DNA of 28,519 nucleotides, taken from assembly GCA_948806215.1 (NCBI GenBank), contig CAQIDI010000013.1, positions 1-28,519 of the forward strand, written 5' to 3'. Each line of letters opens with the position of its first letter. The stretch's first letter is position 1. Source of the stretch: an uncultured Eubacteriales bacterium. GTDB taxonomy: Bacteria > Bacillota > Clostridia > Christensenellales > UBA1242. The translations under genes were made by a program, and so were the position numbers. Of the stretch, positions 8,892 to 17,600 are shown one piece after another. The notes under the pieces are model-generated. The model was not told the origin of the DNA. It made no database searches and saw only the letters and a program-made list of their open reading frames with translations.

Positions 8892-11800
8892 ATGGTAGAC
8901 TTTAAAAAAGCAATTAAAGCATATGTAAAAGGTGGAAAAAGCAGAACTTCTGTTTTTGAAAGTATTCGTGGCTTTTGGAAAGGTGTTGCTGATCGTAGTG
9001 CTAGAATGGCAAACGAAGCTGAAGCTAAAAAACAAGATAAGCAAAGAAGAGATAAATTAGTAGAAGATAAAACCAATGAAATAATCGAAGCTTATTCTAA
9101 AGGACTTATTAGCGAAGAAGAATTAACTGGCATAGTTAATTGGGTATTTAAAGGAGAAGAATTACCAAAAAGTTTATCACAACAAAGCGAAGAAGAAACA
9201 GTTGTTGAAAATGCAAGAATGTTAACTAGCTACAATCGTTTGGCAAGATCACTTGATTTAGCAGCTATAAAGGGTATAGACAACGCAATTATTGCTGAAA
9301 CAACTGAGTTAGTTCCAGAGTCTGACTTGGCAGATGAGAGTGGAAAATCAATAAATGAAATTATTGAAGAACGCAGACAAAATAATGTTAAAATTCAAAG
9401 CGAAATTCAAAAACAATCTGAACAATTAGCAAATAATAGGAAAGAATTAAAAACTTTAACCGATGCTATTATTACAGAAATTAAAGGACAGTTTGGAACT
9501 TCTAAAAAAGATAAACAAGCAAAATCTGAATCTACACAGGTAATAAAAAATTTATTTGTCTCGGCAGGTTTAGGCGGAACAGCAGATCAAACTTATGCTG
9601 ATGGAATAGTAACTGATATTCCAGTTGCGCCAATGTTGGAATGGATGCAAAAAGGAATGTTAACATCTAAACAAATAGAAACAATTACTAATGCTAGAAG
9701 AAGAGTAACTGAAGGTAAAGGTGCAAATGCACAATCCTTAAAAGCAATTTTAAAAATGAAAGAAAGTGTTCCAGCAGAGTTACAAGGTTTGTTTGATAGT
9801 TATGTTGGTTTTACTATAACACAAACAACAAATGAAAATAAAAATGGTAAAACAAAAACTTCTTATTCGGCAAATTTATTGCTAGATGACCAAAAAGAAG
9901 AATCGAAAAAAGTTATAACCTCTTTTACTCCATTATTTAATGCTGTTCAAAAAGCTAGCGTAAAATCACTTTTGACTAATAAAACTTTTAGTTTAGATAT
10001 AACACAACAATCTATTCAAGAAATGACAGATAAAATTGTTACTGAAGAAATGCTTGAAGAGCAAAGACAAGGTTTAATTTCAACTGCAAGAACAAGTGGA
10101 CATTTTGTAACTGGTAGCAAATATTCGGCTGCTATGTCAGAACGTAAAACCTATTTAGTTGAATTAATACGTAAAAATAAAAGAAAAGTTGCAACAAAAG
10201 AACAAGCTAGAATAAGACAAAATGCAACTGATGAAGTTTTAACAAATTTAGAAGAATTAATGCAAAAAGCTTTATCATCTCAATATGGCGAAGCAGGTAC
10301 AATTAGAAAAGAAGTTGCATCGTTATATAATCTTGATACTACTAAGACTGCAGAAGATTTAGGATTAACCGAATCGGAATATGAATATTATAAAAAAATA
10401 AAAATGGAAGCTGGTGGTAAAAATTCTAAAACAAAAAAAGAAACCGCATTTAAAATTGCTAAACACTATCCTGATGAAATTAAACAATTAATACAGTTAG
10501 AAGAAGGCGTTGCTTATTCTAAACAACAAATTTTAAATAGTGTTACTAATAAAGATGGTACAAATATTAAAATAGAAGAATTAACATCTGAACAACGTTC
10601 AGACTTAGAAACTTTTATTAAAGTACACAATATTTATGTAAAACAAAGAGATTTGGTAGTTGCATCTGTTTTAGCAAAAGATGAAATTCGTCAAATTAGA
10701 AAAATGTTAATCGACTGCAAGTATGATGCGTTAGTTAGCATTCAAGAAGAAAAAGAAACTCAGTTAAAAAATATTAAAAAGCAAGAAGATGCTTATAGAA
10801 AGAAATATTCAGAACTAAAAGGTGTTTCTTTTACTAATTCACCTGAGTCAAAGAAAGAAGCTGGAGAGAAATTATCTGCTAGAATTGATAACGAACAAAA
10901 TCAAGCATATGATATTATTGCAAATCAATATGCTGAAGTAATTAAAACTAATAAGCAAATTATTACAGATTCAAGTAGAGAAGCATATTTTTCTATTTAT
11001 GAAACTCAATTAGTTGCTGATGGTGTTAAACTAGAAGATGCTACAAAAATTGTTAAAAGTTTAAAAAATAAATATAAAAATACTAAAACTGAAGATTTAG
11101 AAGCTACTTTAACAACCGAATATATAAGTAAAAAAAGCGGAGCAGAACAAACCACAGCACAAATAAAAATTGAAAAATCTATGGGACAGTATGGAAGCAC
11201 TGTAGACAAATTAATTGCAGAAAGTTTGAAAAGTAGTACAGTAAAAACATTAGATGAACTAAAAGCCCTTATTGAAAGACAAGAAACAATCAAATCAGAT
11301 ATTAGCAATAATAAAACAGAATTAATTCAACCAATTACTATTGAGGTTTATGATTCTACTAAAGGTAAAAAAGTTAGTAAAACTTTTGATTCAAGAAAAA
11401 AATTAGATGAATATTTTGCAAATGAACAAAGAGAAGCTGGTAAAGCAATAACTTACTTATGTGGTGAAGGAAAAGGTAGTGCAACACAAGCTAGAGAAAC
11501 TGTTGATTTAGAAAGTAAAAAAGCGGTTGAATACGCAAAACAACAACATTTTATTAAGCGTTATGAAGCTGTATCTACATTTATAGAAAGATTAACACAT
11601 TTACAAGGTGTTTATTCAACTTCTAAAAATGGTATGGGTGAAATTGATAACCAAACTAAAGCATTATTGGAAAAACAAGGAATTAACGTTGGAGAAATTA
11701 TTAACAGTATGGAAACCGATGTTAATGGTGCTTTAGCTGAGAGTCAAGAAATTAGAACACAGATTATTCAAGAAGCAATAACTTCTGGACTAGTTCCTAT

Positions 11801-12995
11801 TTTTGAAACTGTAAGTAAAGAAAATACTCCGATAGAAGGTGAAATGCCAGTTGAAGAAGTTGTTGCTTCTGATGAACTTGCAGGTTTTATGAGCAGAGAC
11901 CAATTTGAACACAATGTTAATAATTTTTATCCAATCATAAATGAACAAGGGGATGTAATCGGTTATACAGCAGAACAAACTACATTAAGCACAAAAAGAG
12001 TTGAAGAAATTAACGCTGAAAAAGCTGAGCAAGCAACTAATGCTAGTGAAAATAATGTTACAGATGCTCAACAAAGCAATAATCCTACTACAAGCTCGGA
12101 TAATACTTCAGAGAATAATCAACCAAATGATAAAAAAGAAGATGCAGCTAAACCTGAACCTGCTAATAGTGCTGAGCAAACAAATAATTTTGCTACAAAT
12201 TCAACTAGTGCTAAAAAACCTGTATCAAATTCAGAGAATGTTCAAAATGCTCCAGAAAATACTCAGCAAGATGCTGGCAAAAAAGGAGCAACTGAGTTTA
12301 ACGCTGAAGATAAACACGCCGAACAAGCAAATAATAATGGTGTTCAAACCGAAAATCAACCTGGAGAGGTGATGGAAATGTCTTATGATAAAATATTTGG
12401 AAGGCAACAATCTATTGCTTTCTTAAGAGATAAAAAGACTTCACAAGAAGATAAACTACAAATGACAAAAGCACTTTTAGGTGATGAGTTATTTGCTAGA
12501 GTTTCTTCTGATCCAAAAAGAGCTATTGAAGCTGCAGTTGCTGCTGCTAAAGGTGAAGCATTACAAGAGATTAAAGATTTACAGGCGAAAGGTGTTTCTA
12601 AAGATGTTTTTGCCGATGGTATGGTTGGTGCAAGTAATAGAGCATTAGAAGAAAGAAAGAAAAACAAAGATAAAGGCGCATTACCTATTGAAGATGATGC
12701 AACAATTGATGAAACTGCAACTCGTGAATCAGCAAACAAATGGTATGATTATGCTGCTAAACCTAATGACACTAAAGGAAATGATGAATTAATTGAAGCT
12801 GAAGGTAAAGATGAGTTAGAAGAAGCTGCTATTCAAGCTGTTAAAGCTGCAAAAGTTACAAAATTTGGTGCAGAAGCAGCCCTAAAACGCTTGGGTAAAA
12901 TAGAAGGTAAGGTAGCGCAAGCTGCGTTAGATGATGCTTTAAATGCTTCATTAAATGCAAGACCAGTTACACCAACAGCCGGAACAAGTATGTAA
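8892..12995 (+). CDS. 1367-residue helical protein of unknown function in the T4SS locus
   Basis: I do not recognise a family. The protein is almost wholly hydrophilic and helical, rich in Lys, Glu, Gln and Ala, with no signal peptide and no membrane segment, so it is predicted to be cytoplasmic. Residues 1-60 are basic; likely coiled-coil segments occur at about 150-210, 600-660 and elsewhere. From about 1035 to 1160 there is a disordered Asn/Gln/Thr/Glu-rich linker, followed by a compact helical C-terminal domain (about 1161-1367) starting MEMSYDKIFG. AGGAG lies 7 nt before the ATG. Within the gene, GGAGAGG (12362-12368) precedes in-frame ATGs at 12372 and 12378, which could allow separate synthesis of the C-terminal domain. 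It is followed at 27 nt by the 78-residue gene, probably in one transcript. Its place suggests a structural partner or substrate of the secretion system; this is inference only. Confidence 0.85.
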   Translation: MVDFKKAIKAYVKGGKSRTSVFESIRGFWKGVADRSARMANEAEAKKQDKQRRDKLVEDKTNEIIEAYSKGLISEEELTGIVNWVFKGEELPKSLSQQSEEETVVENARMLTSYNRLARSLDLAAIKGIDNAIIAETTELVPESDLADESGKSINEIIEERRQNNVKIQSEIQKQSEQLANNRKELKTLTDAIITEIKGQFGTSKKDKQAKSESTQVIKNLFVSAGLGGTADQTYADGIVTDIPVAPMLEWMQKGMLTSKQIETITNARRRVTEGKGANAQSLKAILKMKESVPAELQGLFDSYVGFTITQTTNENKNGKTKTSYSANLLLDDQKEESKKVITSFTPLFNAVQKASVKSLLTNKTFSLDITQQSIQEMTDKIVTEEMLEEQRQGLISTARTSGHFVTGSKYSAAMSERKTYLVELIRKNKRKVATKEQARIRQNATDEVLTNLEELMQKALSSQYGEAGTIRKEVASLYNLDTTKTAEDLGLTESEYEYYKKIKMEAGGKNSKTKKETAFKIAKHYPDEIKQLIQLEEGVAYSKQQILNSVTNKDGTNIKIEELTSEQRSDLETFIKVHNIYVKQRDLVVASVLAKDEIRQIRKMLIDCKYDALVSIQEEKETQLKNIKKQEDAYRKKYSELKGVSFTNSPESKKEAGEKLSARIDNEQNQAYDIIANQYAEVIKTNKQIITDSSREAYFSIYETQLVADGVKLEDATKIVKSLKNKYKNTKTEDLEATLTTEYISKKSGAEQTTAQIKIEKSMGQYGSTVDKLIAESLKSSTVKTLDELKALIERQETIKSDISNNKTELIQPITIEVYDSTKGKKVSKTFDSRKKLDEYFANEQREAGKAITYLCGEGKGSATQARETVDLESKKAVEYAKQQHFIKRYEAVSTFIERLTHLQGVYSTSKNGMGEIDNQTKALLEKQGINVGEIINSMETDVNGALAESQEIRTQIIQEAITSGLVPIFETVSKENTPIEGEMPVEEVVASDELAGFMSRDQFEHNVNNFYPIINEQGDVIGYTAEQTTLSTKRVEEINAEKAEQATNASENNVTDAQQSNNPTTSSDNTSENNQPNDKKEDAAKPEPANSAEQTNNFATNSTSAKKPVSNSENVQNAPENTQQDAGKKGATEFNAEDKHAEQANNNGVQTENQPGEVMEMSYDKIFGRQQSIAFLRDKKTSQEDKLQMTKALLGDELFARVSSDPKRAIEAAVAAAKGEALQEIKDLQAKGVSKDVFADGMVGASNRALEERKKNKDKGALPIEDDATIDETATRESANKWYDYAAKPNDTKGNDELIEAEGKDELEEAAIQAVKAAKVTKFGAEAALKRLGKIEGKVAQAALDDALNASLNARPVTPTAGTSM

Positions 12996-13022
12996 ATAAG
13001 CAAATTTAAAAGGAGAGTTTAA

Positions 13023-13259
13023 ATGGCAAATACTGATATGTATAAATTCCAAGTTATTGAAGGAATTATTAAAGCTATTGATTTTAAGTCGAAAGAAGAA
13101 GTTGTTGATCTTGCTAAACGTATGAAAGATATTGCTAAAAAGAACACAAAGTATTCTGAAGCTGTTAAAAAAGCTTTTAAAGATGCTTATGATGAACTTA
13201 GTGCCGAAGATTTAACACTAGAAAATCTTTACGAAATTAAACATATGTTAGAAGACTAG
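13023..13259 (+). CDS. 78-residue helical protein of unknown function
   Basis: A small, soluble, all-helical protein rich in Lys, Glu and Asp, with no cysteine, signal peptide or membrane segment. AAGGAGAG precedes the ATG. It lies 27 nt after the 1367-residue gene with no terminator between, and a terminator follows it, so the two form an operon. A small partner or chaperone of the giant protein is one possibility, based on context alone. Confidence 0.8.
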   Translation: MANTDMYKFQVIEGIIKAIDFKSKEEVVDLAKRMKDIAKKNTKYSEAVKKAFKDAYDELSAEDLTLENLYEIKHMLED

Positions 13260-13267
13260 TATGTTTT

Positions 13268-13297
13268 AAAAAAGAGCCTTAATTAGGCTCTTTTTTT
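13268..13297 (+). terminator. Intrinsic terminator closing the giant-protein operon
   Basis: AAAAAAGAGCCT, loop TAATT, AGGCTC and a T-run of seven. Confidence 0.92.
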
Positions 13298-13372
13298 GTT
13301 GATAATTAAATTTTATAATGCTAAATTTAAGAGTTGTTTCAAATTAAAGAAATATTTAATAGCGATAATAAT

Positions 13373-13405
13373 AAAAAACATATGCAAACTTTTGCATATG
13401 ATTTT
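13373..13405 (-). terminator. Terminator of the aldolase gene; copy 2 of the CATATGC hairpin
   Basis: CATATGCAAA (13379-13388) and TTTGCATATG (13391-13400) are perfect complements. On the minus strand the hairpin is followed by six T, which fits termination of the aldolase transcript. On the plus strand it is followed by ATTTTT and may also act as a backup. Confidence 0.75.
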
Positions 13406-13481
13406 TATGTATGTTAATTGTTTATGTTTTGAAGTATAATACTATTTTATTAAACCTTTCAAATTATTAATTAACTTAGTT

Positions 13482-14411
13482 TTAAATTAAATTTGCTTTA
13501 TTAGAGCTAAAAAAAACATTTTTAATTTTGTTTTTAACAGTGCTATAGACATAGTTTTTTCCGTTTTCTAAATATTTTCTAATATCCACTGTTTCGGGAC
13601 TACTAAATAAGGTTTCTCTAACTCCAAGTGTGAAAGCAATTCTAAGGTCGCTATCCATATTAATTTTAACTATGTTATGCTTGGTGCAAACTTCAACCAA
13701 CATATTTTCTGGAACACCATTTGCATTTTTTACATTTGCACCATACTTATTTAGTTTTTCAACCATTGTGTTATCAATCGAACTTGCACCGTGAAGTACT
13801 AATGGAAAGTTTGGTAAAAGTTCTTCAATTTTAGTTAGAACATCTAATTTAAGGTTTGGAGTTTGTTTAAACTTTCTTAATCCGTGGCTAGTACCAATTG
13901 CTATTGCTAGGCTATCAACCCCCGTTTGTTCAACAAATTGTTTTGCTTGCATAGGGTTAGTGTAGTTAGAAAAATGGGAATTAACTTCATCTTCTATGCC
14001 TGCAAGAATGCCTAGTTCTGCTTCGACTGTAACTCCACGAGCGTGAGCATATTCCACAACTTTTTTAGTTAACTTAATATTCTCGCTAAATTCAAGAGTG
14101 CTGCCATCAATCATAACATTAGTAAATCCGTGGTTAATGGCGTTAACGCAATCTTCAAAAGTTTTGCCGTGATCTAAGTTTAAAATAATTGGTATGCTAT
14201 AATTATTGGCTTTAATTAAGGCCTCCAAATTGTTTATTCCGGCATATTTAATTGCACTTGTTGAGCATTGCACAATAACTGGGCTTTTTTCGTCGCTTGC
14301 GGCTTTTAATATTGCATCTAGGGTTTCTAGATTAACAAAATTGAAAGCTCCTATTGCGTAATTATGTTTAATTGCGTGAGCATAAAGTTTTGTGCTATTT
14401 TGTAAACTCAT
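13482..14411 (-). CDS. fba: Class II fructose-bisphosphate aldolase
   Basis: Cleaves fructose 1,6-bisphosphate to glyceraldehyde 3-phosphate and dihydroxyacetone phosphate in glycolysis; zinc-dependent and cytoplasmic. The 309 residues carry the class II signatures in order: LNLDHG with Asp80 and His81, EAELG with Glu132, GTSHG with His176, LHGASS with His207 and NMDSDLR near 251-257. These include the expected zinc ligands and catalytic residues. AGGAG precedes the ATG. A possible promoter (TTGCTT-17-TAAAAT, 14430-14458 on the minus strand) would leave only a 12-nt leader, so the true promoter is uncertain. A tagatose-bisphosphate aldolase specificity cannot be excluded from motifs alone, but the nearby GAPDH fits glycolysis. 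Confidence 0.93.
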   Translation of the reverse strand: MSLQNSTKLYAHAIKHNYAIGAFNFVNLETLDAILKAASDEKSPVIVQCSTSAIKYAGINNLEALIKANNYSIPIILNLDHGKTFEDCVNAINHGFTNVMIDGSTLEFSENIKLTKKVVEYAHARGVTVEAELGILAGIEDEVNSHFSNYTNPMQAKQFVEQTGVDSLAIAIGTSHGLRKFKQTPNLKLDVLTKIEELLPNFPLVLHGASSIDNTMVEKLNKYGANVKNANGVPENMLVEVCTKHNIVKINMDSDLRIAFTLGVRETLFSSPETVDIRKYLENGKNYVYSTVKNKIKNVFFSSNKANLI

Positions 14412-14508
14412 AAAAATTCTCCTAAAATTATTTTATTAAAAATACGGATTTAAAGCAATTAATTAAATAAACTAAAAACTTAATTATAATTTAATAATTA
14501 TAATATGT

Positions 14509-14537
14509 TTGCTAAAATATATAATTTTAGTTATACT
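14509..14537 (+). promoter_or_regulatory. Promoter of the GT2-like/LRR gene pair
   Basis: TTGCTA (14509-14514), 17 bp, TATACT (14532-14537). The ribosome site GAGG is at 14564-14567. Confidence 0.55.
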
Positions 14538-14575
14538 AATATTAGATATATAATTTCCAATTTGAGGTAATTACT

Positions 14576-15466
14576 ATGAAATATGGTTTTATTGTTCCAC
14601 TTCTTACCGAATATGATGTTAAACTGGCTTTTGACTCTGTTTCAAAGGCTTGTGCTGATTGTGGTGTGGAATATGATTTAATATTTGCTCTAAATTCAAA
14701 ATTAAGTGCTATGTTTTCAAAGATTAGAAACGAATTTATTGAAAGCAAAAATGTTAAAGCGTTTATGGTTGACAGGCCAGTTGACCAATATAAATTAATA
14801 ACTCTTGCTATGGAAAAATGTGAAGATTATGATGCAACCATTATTTATGCTGGCAAAGAGGAAATTAATGTAGATGTTGTTAAAGCTTTTATAACAAGTC
14901 ACCAAGCAGGAAACAAAATTGTTTATTTGCGTAAAGTTTATCGTGGCTTTAAAAAGTTAACCGAAGCTATTAAAGCATCGTTCTATAAACTTGGAATTAA
15001 ACTATTAAATGTTTTTAAAGATGTTAATTGTGAAACTGATATTCAGTTACTTGATGTAGATGTTGTTAAAACAATTAATCAACTACCGGGTAAAAATCGT
15101 CAATTAAGAACACTTGATTCGCTATTATATTACACAACCGATATTATTCACTTAGAAGTTGATTCTAAAGAACCAGTTAATCAAGCATTCACAGTAAAAG
15201 ATAAATCCTACTTAAAAAATGCAACAGTAGCATACACAAGTTTAGGTGTTGGTGTGGTTTCGGCATTAGTTAGTGTGTTAGCACTTAGCCTAAATTGGAA
15301 TTTTCATATTTTAATTCATTTGGGATTATGGTTTTTGTTAGCTGCAGGTGTTGTGCTAGCGCTAGTGTTTAACACACGCAAAACATTATCCTATCGTGCT
15401 GGAACACAAGTTGAGCCAAGCGAATATGTTGCTCTAAAAGATAAAGTTGAATATTATAATATGTAA
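14576..15466 (+). CDS. Degenerate GT2-like membrane protein
   Basis: 296 residues. The N-terminus (YGFIVPLLTEYDVKLAFDSV) and the middle segment (about 115-182, with RGFKKLTEAIKASFYKLGIK and a PGKNRQLRTL stretch) resemble the GtrB/dolichyl-phosphate mannose synthase branch of GT2 glycosyltransferases. Two C-terminal membrane helices (about 219-239 and 245-265) match the usual anchor of that branch. The typical Asp-x-Asp sugar-nucleotide motif is not evident: the expected place reads AGKEEINVD. It may therefore be inactive, have changed its mechanism, or only share the fold. It lies 49 nt before the LRR surface protein and could act with it at the envelope. The family call is tentative. Confidence 0.5.
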   Translation: MKYGFIVPLLTEYDVKLAFDSVSKACADCGVEYDLIFALNSKLSAMFSKIRNEFIESKNVKAFMVDRPVDQYKLITLAMEKCEDYDATIIYAGKEEINVDVVKAFITSHQAGNKIVYLRKVYRGFKKLTEAIKASFYKLGIKLLNVFKDVNCETDIQLLDVDVVKTINQLPGKNRQLRTLDSLLYYTTDIIHLEVDSKEPVNQAFTVKDKSYLKNATVAYTSLGVGVVSALVSVLALSLNWNFHILIHLGLWFLLAAGVVLALVFNTRKTLSYRAGTQVEPSEYVALKDKVEYYNM

Positions 15467-15472
15467 AAAATT

Positions 15473-15499
15473 ATGCATCGCTATTTTTTAGGGATGCAT
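15473..15499 (+). other. Intergenic hairpin between GT2-like and LRR genes
   Basis: ATGCATC (15473-15479) pairs with GATGCAT (15493-15499). It is followed by TATTTATT rather than a solid T-run, so it may reduce read-through or stabilise the upstream mRNA. The ribosome site AGGGG of the next gene lies just downstream. Confidence 0.4.
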
Positions 15500-15515
15500 T
15501 ATTTATTAGGGGAAA

Positions 15516-17495
15516 ATGGATAATTATTTTAATAATCAAAATAACAAATCAAAACAAAATGAAGAATTGTTAGATGAAATAATGGTTCAGCAAAAAAAGC
15601 GTGATGAAAAAAATATTAACAAAGGTTATTTGTTAAAAAATAATAAAAAGGAAGTTAGCGTTTTTAAGCAAGCCGAAGTTCAGGCAGATGATGACAAAGT
15701 CACCAACATTTTTGTTGCAGAAAATTATCAAACAACAAATAGGGGCGAACCAATTTTTGTTATAGATAAAAAAAATGCTAGCAAAAAATTTAAAGGCGCA
15801 ACAGCCAACAAAACCACAAACAACTACTATAACAACACCAAAACTTCTAAAAAAGCATTTAACTATAAAAAACTTGGAATATTTGTTTTAAGCGTGTTAT
15901 TGTTTTTACTAGCGTTTGCCGCAGTTGCAGTAGCTATAATCTTTACAGAAAAACACGATGTAAAAATTACTTGCGGATATTTTGATGGCATAACAATTAA
16001 AAACGAAAAAAATGAAGATGTTAATGAAATTAAACTAAAGTTAAACGAAAGCTTTAAATTTAAAGTTGTTGTTAACGAAGGCTATGAAATAAATTCACAA
16101 GTGTTAGTTACTTTTAACGAAATTAAATTAACTATTGATAAAAATGGATTTTACACAATAAAAAACACCAACAATGTTTTAAATTTGCATATTGGCGGAA
16201 TTAGACCTAACGAATTTGGAATTAAGTTAGAAAACAATAACTATTATTTAAGAGATAGAGATAACAATGTTTTAAATATTGATAACAAAATATTTGCAAC
16301 TAACGATATTTTAAATTTTAGAGTGGTTAATAGTGTTGGCGATAATTTTGAAACAAACACTTTTTGTGTGTATTATAACGATGTTTTACAAACTGCAGGC
16401 AAAGATAGGTTTTATTCAATAAAACTAAATAAGGCAGGAACTATTAAAGTTTTACCACACAGTCCATATGAATTTTTTAATATTATCGAAACAAAAAAAG
16501 ATGATAAAATAACTTATAGTATAACTGCATTAACCGAACTTGGTGCATCGCAAGAAAAAATATATTTTCCTGATAAATTTTTAGATGCTGAATTAGAAAT
16601 TAATGTTGACGAAAAATTAAATTATCCTAATGTGAAAGTTGTTGGAGTTCCTAATTCGGCAACATATATAAATCAAAAAAACTTTAATGCTTTTATTAAT
16701 TTAGAAAAATTTGAAGTTTTTAGTTGCTATAAGTTAGGAACATTAGGTGTACTTAAAAATGGTGCTTTGGTAGTTAAATTGTTGGAAAAAAATTTAGGTG
16801 TTAGCAAAGAAACAATTTTTGTTTATGCAATACCTCAAAGTATGCCACAAACAAAACTAGAATTTAGTAAAACAGGTGGAGAAACAACATTAACTTGTTT
16901 TAACTTTACAAAAAATTGCTTTTATAATTTAAACACAATAAAAGAGGTTATAATTAATTCGGATGAAGTTGTGTTGCCTAATAATGGTTTAAGCGATTTA
17001 GAAAATAAAAATCAAATTATTTTTAAAATAACTTCAAAAAATTATAAGTCGCTAGAAGACGGAAAAACAATTTTAAAAGCAGATAAAAATAATAACTTCA
17101 CAATTTTATATAGCGTTCCTTTTTGGGTAGGAAAATATATTGTTCCAAAGGGTGTAACAAAAATTGACGTTTGTGCTTTTGCAAACACAAAAATAACGGA
17201 ACTTGATTTTAGTGAAACAACAAGTTTAGAACTAGCTAATAATGCGTTTGAAAAGTTAAAGGAATTAACAAAAATTAAGTTGCCAAGTTTTATTAACAAA
17301 ATCCCTGATAACTGTTTTAACGATTGTGTTAAACTAGAAAGCGTGGATTTAACAGCTTTAACTAGTTCGATTAGCATTAGCACTTCTGCTTTTGAGGGGT
17401 GTGCTAATGGCTTAAAAATAGCTGTTAAAACCGATTTATTAGAAGATTTTAAAACTGCAAACCCTAATTTAAAAAATATGTTTGAAGCAAAATAG
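15516..17495 (+). CDS. Membrane-anchored surface protein with BspA-type leucine-rich repeats
   Basis: 659 residues. A 118-residue Asn/Lys-rich cytoplasmic N-terminus precedes a single strong membrane helix (about 120-143), giving a type II topology with the remainder outside. The exterior begins with beta-rich segments of the GYFDGITIKNEK type, perhaps Ig- or bacterial-repeat-like, and ends (about 540-645) in LRR_5/BspA-like repeats: VTKIDVCAFANTKITELDF, NNAFEKLKELTKIKLP and DNCFNDCVKLESVDL. Such repeats are common in surface proteins of gut Bacillota and are linked to adhesion. There is no LPXTG motif; anchoring is by the helix. AGGGG precedes the ATG. It is likely co-transcribed with the GT2-like gene. 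Confidence 0.8.
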   Translation: MDNYFNNQNNKSKQNEELLDEIMVQQKKRDEKNINKGYLLKNNKKEVSVFKQAEVQADDDKVTNIFVAENYQTTNRGEPIFVIDKKNASKKFKGATANKTTNNYYNNTKTSKKAFNYKKLGIFVLSVLLFLLAFAAVAVAIIFTEKHDVKITCGYFDGITIKNEKNEDVNEIKLKLNESFKFKVVVNEGYEINSQVLVTFNEIKLTIDKNGFYTIKNTNNVLNLHIGGIRPNEFGIKLENNNYYLRDRDNNVLNIDNKIFATNDILNFRVVNSVGDNFETNTFCVYYNDVLQTAGKDRFYSIKLNKAGTIKVLPHSPYEFFNIIETKKDDKITYSITALTELGASQEKIYFPDKFLDAELEINVDEKLNYPNVKVVGVPNSATYINQKNFNAFINLEKFEVFSCYKLGTLGVLKNGALVVKLLEKNLGVSKETIFVYAIPQSMPQTKLEFSKTGGETTLTCFNFTKNCFYNLNTIKEVIINSDEVVLPNNGLSDLENKNQIIFKITSKNYKSLEDGKTILKADKNNNFTILYSVPFWVGKYIVPKGVTKIDVCAFANTKITELDFSETTSLELANNAFEKLKELTKIKLPSFINKIPDNCFNDCVKLESVDLTALTSSISISTSAFEGCANGLKIAVKTDLLEDFKTANPNLKNMFEAK

Positions 17496-17526
17496 GTTAG
17501 ATAAAATTATCTAACTTATTTTTTTC
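17496..17526 (+). terminator. Intrinsic terminator after the LRR gene
   Basis: GTTAGATAA and TTATCTAAC are perfect complements and are followed by TTATTTTTTTC. The stem starts directly after the stop codon. Confidence 0.85.
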
Positions 17527-17600
17527 TTCAATAAAAAAGCGTTAATTGCATAAATAATATAATCAAGTTAATAATTAGAATATTTTAAGGAGATTTTTTT

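Noticed and set aside
12001..12372. 123-residue plus-strand frame inside the giant-protein gene
   Set aside because: It is a frame shadow of the repetitive Asn/Gln/Lys-rich linker, with low-complexity Leu/Ile/Lys translation and no ribosome site.
17521..17600. Promoter for the M29 peptidase gene at the TATAAT near 17558
   Set aside because: No acceptable -35 at a 15-19 bp spacing and no extended -10, so I did not list it.
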